In this document: positions 59,588-64,000 of the stretch, piece by piece
Position numbering within the stretch: position 1 is the first letter of the stretch
Layout of the letters: every line of letters starts with the position of its first letter
Notes under the pieces: generated by a model
Seen by the model: the letters and a program-made list of their open reading frames with translations, nothing else
Databases searched by the model: none
Told to the model about the DNA's origin: nothing
Source: Ferrimonas sediminicola
GTDB taxonomy: Bacteria > Pseudomonadota > Gammaproteobacteria > Enterobacterales > Shewanellaceae
Length of the DNA stretch: 64,000 nucleotides
Assembly (NCBI RefSeq): GCF_005116715.1
Contig: NZ_SWCI01000012.1
Location: 27,415 to 91,414, forward strand
Direction: 5' to 3'
Translations under genes and position numbers: made by a program

Positions 59588-60520
59588 ATGCAGCAGAAAA
59601 TGACACTCCCCTTTGTGGTCTCTCTGCTGGCGCACGCGGGCCTGGTTGCCCTGCTGGCCCTGGGGGTGGATTTCTCCAGCAAGCCCAAGGCGGTGGCGCC
59701 GCAACCCAGTGCCCCTGTGGTGCAGGCGGTGGTGGTGGATCAGGCCAAGGTGCAGCAGCAGGTGGAGCGGATCAAGCAGGCCAACGCCGCCAAAGCCGAG
59801 GCGGAGCGTCAGCGCCGCGCCGAGGAGGAGCGTAAGGCCAGGGCCGCCCAGGAGAAGCTGAAGAAGCTGGAGCTGGAGCGCAAGCGCAAGGAGGCCGAGA
59901 TCAAGAAGGCGGAGGAGGCCGCCAAGCAGGCCAAGCTCAAGCAGAAGAAGGAGCAGGAGCAGGCCCGCAAGCTGGCGGATCAGCGCAAGCGAGAGGAGCA
60001 GGCCAAGGCCAAGGCGGAGCGAGAGCGCAAGGCTGCCGAGGAGAAGGCCAAGGCGGAAGCCGCCGAGCGCAAGCGCAAAGAGGATGAGCGTAAGCGTAAG
60101 GCGGAAGCGGAGCGCAAACGCAAGGAGGAGGAGCGTAAGCGCAAGGCCGCCGAGGAGGCAGCACGCAAAGCCCGTGAGGCGGAGCTGGCGGAGCAGCTGG
60201 CGGCGGAGCAGGCCCAGCTGGAGGCCGCCAGAAGCAAGAAGGTTCTCTCCGAGGTGGACCGTTATACCGTGTTGATCCGTCAAACGATTCAACGTAACTT
60301 GCGTACCGATACCAGCATGCGCGGCAAGGAGTGCCGGGTTAACATCCGCCTGGCTCCCGATGGCTTTGTCATCTCCAGCAAGGTTCTGGGGGGCGACACC
60401 AGCCTGTGCCGGGTCACCCAGGCGGCCATCAACGCGGCCGGAAAACTGCCGGTTTCCCAGGAGCCGGACGTGTACGCCAAATTGAAAGATATCAACCTAA
60501 CTGTACAACCAGAGCAATAG
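59588..60520 (+). CDS. tolA: Tol-Pal system protein TolA
   Basis: 310 residues. An N-terminal membrane helix ([20 protein letters not shown]), a long charged helix (residues about 55-215) made of Lys, Glu, Ala and Arg repeats such as [20 protein letters not shown] and [20 protein letters not shown], and a small C-terminal domain with [20 protein letters not shown] and [20 protein letters not shown]. It spans the periplasm, linking the TolQR motor to TolB and Pal. Shorter than E. coli TolA (421 residues) because of the shorter rod. Confidence 0.95.
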   Translation: MQQKMTLPFVVSLLAHAGLVALLALGVDFSSKPKAVAPQPSAPVVQAVVVDQAKVQQQVERIKQANAAKAEAERQRRAEEERKARAAQEKLKKLELERKRKEAEIKKAEEAAKQAKLKQKKEQEQARKLADQRKREEQAKAKAERERKAAEEKAKAEAAERKRKEDERKRKAEAERKRKEEERKRKAAEEAARKAREAELAEQLAAEQAQLEAARSKKVLSEVDRYTVLIRQTIQRNLRTDTSMRGKECRVNIRLAPDGFVISSKVLGGDTSLCRVTQAAINAAGKLPVSQEPDVYAKLKDINLTVQPEQ

Positions 60521-60530
60521 CGACAGGCTG

Positions 60531-61886
60531 ATGAAACTGATAAAAACACTGACAATGGCATGGCTGGCCCTGATGGCCATGGTAAGCACGCCGGCGAACG
60601 CCACCCTGGAGATCGTCATTACCGAGGGGGTCGATGCCGCCCGGCCCATCGCCGTTGTGCCCTTCGTGTGGGAGGGGCAGGGGGAGATGCCGGCGCAGAT
60701 CGCCGATGTGGTCTCTTCGGACCTGCGCCGCTCAGGCACCTTTAATCCTATCGCTCGCGGCATGATGCCCGGTCAGGTGGCCAAGGCCGCCGACCTGGAT
60801 CTCAAGGCCTGGATCGCCACCGGGGCTGAAGCCGTGGTGGTGGGCAAGGTCAGCGAGTTTGGCCCGGACCAGTACCAGGTCAGCTTCGAACTGGTGGACC
60901 TGGTGCGCGCCCAGATGACCGGCGGCGAGAGCCGGGGCCTGCACAACGGCGAGCTGGTGCAGACCCAGGATCACGTCCTGGACGGCCGCGACACAGTGAT
61001 CCGGGGCAGCCAGTTCCGCCAGTATGGCCACCGCATCTCCGATCTGGTCTACGAGGCGCTGACCGGCATCAAGGGGGCGTTCCTGACCCGTATCGCCTAC
61101 GTCACAGTGGATGACAACGACCCATTTAAGTTCCAACTGCGGGTGGCCGACTATGATGGATACAATGAGAAGGTGCTGCTGCGCTCCAAGGAGCCGCTGA
61201 TGTCTCCCTCCTGGTCTCCGGACGGTCGCAAGTTGTCCTATGTGTCGTTTGAGAATGGGCGCTCAGAGATCTACATTCAGGATCTCTACACCCAGAAGCG
61301 CGACCGCCTGACCAGTTTCGAGGGGATTAACGGTTCACCCAGCTGGTCTCCGGACGGTAGCCAGATGGCCATGAGTCTCTCCAAGGATGGCAATCCGGAG
61401 ATCTACGTGATCGATATCGCCACCAAGCGTCTGCGCCGCATCACCAACCATTACGCCATCGACACCGAGCCGAGCTGGCATCCCGATGGCAAATCCCTGG
61501 TATTCACCTCGGAGCGGGGTGGTAGACCGCAGATTTATCGAGTATATTTGGACACCGGAAGGATCCAGCGTCTGACTTTCCAGGGGGAATGGAACCTCGG
61601 TGGTTCCGTGACTCCGGATGGTCGTTACTTGGTGATGGTTAACAGGACCAACAATAGGTTCCACATTGCGCGCATGGAGCTGGACACCGGCTTTATGGAT
61701 GTGTTGACGGAAACCTACCTGGATGAATCACCGAGTGTCGCCCCGAATGGCACAATGATCATTTACGGGACCAGCCACAATGGCCGCCAGGTGTTGGCAG
61801 CCGTTTCGGTGGACGGCCGGTTTAAGGCCAGAATTCCGACTCAGGTGGGTAGTGTAAAAGCGCCTTCTTGGTCGCCTTATCTTTGA
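60531..61886 (+). CDS. tolB: Tol-Pal system protein TolB
   Basis: 451 residues. Signal peptide ([17 protein letters not shown]) and TolB box region [20 protein letters not shown], an N-terminal domain, and a six-bladed propeller with repeats [40 protein letters not shown] and [20 protein letters not shown], ending [10 protein letters not shown]. It is the periplasmic partner of Pal and TolA. Eleven bases after tolA. Confidence 0.97.
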   Translation: MKLIKTLTMAWLALMAMVSTPANATLEIVITEGVDAARPIAVVPFVWEGQGEMPAQIADVVSSDLRRSGTFNPIARGMMPGQVAKAADLDLKAWIATGAEAVVVGKVSEFGPDQYQVSFELVDLVRAQMTGGESRGLHNGELVQTQDHVLDGRDTVIRGSQFRQYGHRISDLVYEALTGIKGAFLTRIAYVTVDDNDPFKFQLRVADYDGYNEKVLLRSKEPLMSPSWSPDGRKLSYVSFENGRSEIYIQDLYTQKRDRLTSFEGINGSPSWSPDGSQMAMSLSKDGNPEIYVIDIATKRLRRITNHYAIDTEPSWHPDGKSLVFTSERGGRPQIYRVYLDTGRIQRLTFQGEWNLGGSVTPDGRYLVMVNRTNNRFHIARMELDTGFMDVLTETYLDESPSVAPNGTMIIYGTSHNGRQVLAAVSVDGRFKARIPTQVGSVKAPSWSPYL

Positions 61887-61920
61887 TTGGAAAAGTAACG
61901 AATTTAAAAGGAAAAGATAG

Positions 61921-62451
61921 ATGAAGCTCAATAGCCTCCTCAAAGGTATGCTGATTGCTGTACCCGCTCTGGCGCTGACAGCCTGTTCCAGTACCTCCGA
62001 CAGCGACAGCCAGTCCCAGACCGGCACCACCACCAACGAACAGGTTGAGAGCGGCGTTCAGACCGGTGCCGTCGAGCCGGTCCTGACTCCTGCAGAGCAG
62101 CAGCGTCTCAAGTACCAGGAACTGCGTAAAGAGCACATCCTGTACTTCGAATTTGACCGCAGCGACATCCAGGGCAAGTACGGCGAACTGCTGGAAGCCC
62201 ACGCCAACTATCTGATCGAGAACCCTGGTGTTAAGGTTTTGATCGAAGGCCACGCCGATGAGCGCGGTACTCCCGAGTACAACATCGCCCTGGGCGAGCG
62301 TCGTGCCAAGGCGGTATCCCGTTACCTGCAGGGTCTGGGCGTTCTCTCCTCTCAGATCTCCGTGGTCTCCTACGGTGAAGAGAAGCCTCTGGACGGCTCC
62401 GCTACCGACGCGGCGCACGCCAAAAACCGTCGTGCCGTACTGGTTTACTAA
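61921..62451 (+). CDS. pal: Peptidoglycan-associated lipoprotein Pal
   Basis: 176 residues. Lipoprotein signal with lipobox LTAC (Cys-22), an unstructured linker rich in Ser, Thr and Gln, and a C-terminal OmpA-like domain: ILYFEFDRSDIQGKYGELLE, KVLIEGHADERGTPEYNIAL, GERRAKAVSRYLQGLG and ATDAAHAKNRRAVLVY. It anchors the outer membrane to the wall. Codons are biased to the high-expression type (CGT, GGT and CTG) more than in neighbours. Confidence 0.97.
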   Translation: MKLNSLLKGMLIAVPALALTACSSTSDSDSQSQTGTTTNEQVESGVQTGAVEPVLTPAEQQRLKYQELRKEHILYFEFDRSDIQGKYGELLEAHANYLIENPGVKVLIEGHADERGTPEYNIALGERRAKAVSRYLQGLGVLSSQISVVSYGEEKPLDGSATDAAHAKNRRAVLVY

Positions 62452-62467
62452 GCGAAACGGTTAATCT

Positions 62468-63244
62468 ATGAAGAAAGCTGTTATTGCAACAGCTCTTCTA
62501 TTCATGGGGGCGCAGCTTCAGGCTGCGCCCGCTCCCGTTGTAGAAGCAGCTGAAAATGCCCCCCACTCCCTTTCCGGGGATGACATCAACTCCCGCGTCA
62601 CCCGCCTGGAGCGGCTGATGAAGGCTCGCAACCAGGCTCAGCTGCACATGCAGCAGATGTTTGATCAGCTTCAGGCCGAGGTCTCCGAACTGCGCGGTAT
62701 GGTCGAGAGCCAGCAGTACCAGGTACAGCAGATGGTGGAGCGCCAGCGGCAGATGTACCAGGAGCTCAGTCGCATCGAGGAGCAGGTCAAGGCAGGCGCT
62801 CCCGCCCAGCCCCAGGTTCCCGGCGCCCAGCCCGGCGACCAGATGCCCGCTACGGTAGCCAACCTTTCCCTGTCTGAGGCCGACGCCTATCAGCAGGCAG
62901 TGGATCTGGTCCTGAAGCAGCGCAAATACGATGAAGCGATCCCCGCGTTCCGCAAGTTCATCGAAAACTACCCTCACTCCTCCTATACTGCCAACTCCCA
63001 TTACTGGTTGGGACAGCTGCTGTATAACAAGGGGGAAATGGTCCAGGCCAAGACGGCGTTCAATACCGTGGTTACCGACTACCCGGATTCCGCCAAGCGT
63101 GCCGACTCCCTGCTGAAGCTGGGGATGATTGCCGCCGCGGCCGGTGACAAGGTAGCGGCCAAGGGGTACTTCAACCGGGTAGTGACAGAATACGCCAACT
63201 CCAATGCCGCCCAGTTAGCGAAAAAAGAGTTGTCAAAAGGCTAG
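62468..63244 (+). CDS. cpoB: Cell division coordinator CpoB (YbgF)
   Basis: 258 residues. Signal peptide (VIATALLFMGAQLQAAPA), a coiled-coil trimerisation helix (RLERLMKARNQAQLHMQQMF and QYQVQQMVERQRQMYQELSR), a linker, and a C-terminal TPR domain (AYQQAVDLVLKQRKYDEAIP, ANSHYWLGQLLYNKGEMVQA, AGDKVAAKGYFNRVVTEYAN). It links wall synthesis with Tol-driven constriction. Last gene of the tol-pal operon. Confidence 0.95.
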   Translation: MKKAVIATALLFMGAQLQAAPAPVVEAAENAPHSLSGDDINSRVTRLERLMKARNQAQLHMQQMFDQLQAEVSELRGMVESQQYQVQQMVERQRQMYQELSRIEEQVKAGAPAQPQVPGAQPGDQMPATVANLSLSEADAYQQAVDLVLKQRKYDEAIPAFRKFIENYPHSSYTANSHYWLGQLLYNKGEMVQAKTAFNTVVTDYPDSAKRADSLLKLGMIAAAAGDKVAAKGYFNRVVTEYANSNAAQLAKKELSKG

Positions 63245-63250
63245 GTTAGC

Positions 63251-63281
63251 CGATTTCCCGAGTGCCGGAATCGCTTTTTTG
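63251..63281 (+). terminator. Terminator of the tol-pal operon
   Basis: CGATTTCC and GGAATCG pair with one bulged T around a CGAGTGCC-like loop, followed by TTTTTTG. Confidence 0.65.
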
Positions 63282-63331
63282 TCCGCTTAGTTGCTTTTGT
63301 GCGCAAAAGGCCAAAAAAGACAGATTTCCAG

Positions 63332-63361
63332 TTGCACACCAAGGCGAAATTGGTATTATAG
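63332..63361 (+). promoter_or_regulatory. Promoter of the tRNA-Lys array
   Basis: TTGCAC at 63332-63337 and TATTAT at 63354-63359 (16 bases apart), followed by a GC-rich discriminator GCCGCCCG typical of growth-rate-controlled stable RNA promoters. It lies about 40 bases before the first tRNA-Lys. Confidence 0.75.
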
Positions 63362-63399
63362 CCGCCCGTCGGATGAGGGAGTCCTCGGAAGACATAAGT

Positions 63400-63475
63400 G
63401 GGTCGTTAGCTCAGCTGGTAGAGCAGTTGGCTTTTAACCAATTGGTCGAAGGTTCGAATCCTTCACGACCCACCA
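63400..63475 (+). tRNA. tRNA-Lys(TTT), copy 1
   Basis: 76 bases with encoded CCA. Acceptor stem GGGTCGT with ACGACCC, D arm GCTCAGCTGGTAGAGC, anticodon loop CTTTTAA with anticodon TTT, T arm GAAGGTTCGAATCCTTC. First of six identical copies in tandem. Confidence 0.98.
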
Positions 63476-63502
63476 CTTCTCCTTCCAAGGTGAAATCTTA
63501 GT

Positions 63503-63578
63503 GGGTCGTTAGCTCAGCTGGTAGAGCAGTTGGCTTTTAACCAATTGGTCGAAGGTTCGAATCCTTCACGACCCACCA
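63503..63578 (+). tRNA. tRNA-Lys(TTT), copy 2
   Basis: Identical in all 76 bases to copy 1; separated from it by a 27-base spacer that ends ATCTTAGT. Confidence 0.98.
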
Positions 63579-63607
63579 CTTCTCCTTCCAAGGCGAAAAC
63601 CTTAAGT

Positions 63608-63683
63608 GGGTCGTTAGCTCAGCTGGTAGAGCAGTTGGCTTTTAACCAATTGGTCGAAGGTTCGAATCCTTCACGACCCACCA
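63608..63683 (+). tRNA. tRNA-Lys(TTT), copy 3
   Basis: Identical to copy 1; preceded by a 29-base spacer with GGCGAAAACCTTAAGT. Confidence 0.98.
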
Positions 63684-63710
63684 CTTCTCCTTCCAAGGTG
63701 AAATCTCAGT

Positions 63711-63786
63711 GGGTCGTTAGCTCAGCTGGTAGAGCAGTTGGCTTTTAACCAATTGGTCGAAGGTTCGAATCCTTCACGACCCACCA
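63711..63786 (+). tRNA. tRNA-Lys(TTT), copy 4
   Basis: Identical to copy 1; preceded by a 27-base spacer with GGTGAAATCTCAGT, differing by one base from the first spacer. Confidence 0.98.
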
Positions 63787-63815
63787 CTTCTCCTTCCAAG
63801 GCGAAAACCTTAAGT

Positions 63816-63891
63816 GGGTCGTTAGCTCAGCTGGTAGAGCAGTTGGCTTTTAACCAATTGGTCGAAGGTTCGAATCCTTCACGACCCACCA
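63816..63891 (+). tRNA. tRNA-Lys(TTT), copy 5
   Basis: Identical to copy 1; preceded by a 29-base spacer identical to that before copy 3. Confidence 0.98.
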
Positions 63892-63918
63892 CTTCTCCTT
63901 CCAAGGTGAAATCTCAGT

Positions 63919-63994
63919 GGGTCGTTAGCTCAGCTGGTAGAGCAGTTGGCTTTTAACCAATTGGTCGAAGGTTCGAATCCTTCACGACCCACCA
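63919..63994 (+). tRNA. tRNA-Lys(TTT), copy 6
   Basis: Identical to copy 1; preceded by a 27-base spacer identical to that before copy 4. The window ends six bases later at the start of another spacer (CTTCTC), so further copies probably follow. Confidence 0.98.
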
Positions 63995-64000
63995 CTTCTC

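Larger units (their letters stand above)
63400..64000 (+). repeat. Tandem tRNA-Lys array with 208-base two-gene period
   Basis: Gene starts lie at 63400, 63503, 63608, 63711, 63816 and 63919, with distances 103, 105, 103, 105, 103. Spacers alternate between a 27-base and a 29-base type, so the true repeat unit is 208 bases holding two tRNA genes, repeated about three times within the window and cut by its right edge. Confidence 0.92.

Noticed and set aside
63262..63956. Short frames with a repeating peptide across the tRNA-Lys array
   Set aside because: They translate the tRNA genes themselves and have no ribosome sites.
63400..64000. CRISPR-like array
   Set aside because: The repeats are 76-base tRNA genes and the spacers are only two alternating sequences, not unique ones.

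Overview
The window is gene-dense, high-GC DNA from a gammaproteobacterium. The evidence is the ybgC-tolQRAB-pal-cpoB locus followed by tRNA-Lys genes (the order seen in enteric relatives), an AstE-type arginine catabolic enzyme and a complete set of lateral (secondary) flagellar genes. A small multihaem cytochrome c paired with an outer-membrane porin-like protein, together with the high GC content, makes a marine metal-reducing genus such as Ferrimonas a reasonable guess. No rRNA or taxonomic marker is present to prove it.

Layout. 1-4446: the 3' end of phosphoglucomutase, a PaaI-type thioesterase, an unknown protein, a GNAT acetyltransferase, a block of hairpin-rich repeats, msrA and astE. 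4447-9690: the branched-chain keto acid dehydrogenase operon (E1 alpha, E1 beta, E2) and nadA. 9691-13200: an orphan type IV prepilin-like gene, a CHAD protein, a tRNA-Ser(GGA) locus with decayed tRNA copies, a methyltransferase and an FKBP isomerase. 13750-19467: a four-gene acyl-CoA degradation operon (thiolase, FadB-like fusion, LCAD-like dehydrogenase, alpha-methylacyl-CoA racemase-like protein) that looks suited to 2-methyl-branched acyl-CoAs. 19529-20062: a Nudix hydrolase.

20183-52865 is a lateral-type flagellar island. fliM-N-P-Q-R-flhB-flhA run leftward; a MotY-like gene, a LafK-like sigma-54 activator and fliE-F-G-H-I-J run rightward; flgA-M-N run leftward; flgB to flgL plus an unknown gene run rightward; then fliD, fliS, a FliT-like gene, fliK, fliL, fliA (sigma-28), motA and motB. 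Good -24/-12 (sigma-54) promoters lie just before flgB and just before fliD, matching the expected cascade LafK/sigma-54, then hook and cap genes, then FlgM/FliA. No flagellin gene is present where lafA is usually found. FliM lacks the N-terminal CheY-binding peptide, and FlgJ lacks the muramidase domain.

53230-55282: an 11-haem periplasmic cytochrome with a near-consensus CRP site upstream, followed by a TorF-like small porin. 55782-57914: a prolyl oligopeptidase-like lipoprotein. 58076-63244: the Tol-Pal envelope system. 63400-63994: six identical tRNA-Lys(UUU) genes with alternating 27- and 29-base spacers, running off the window edge.
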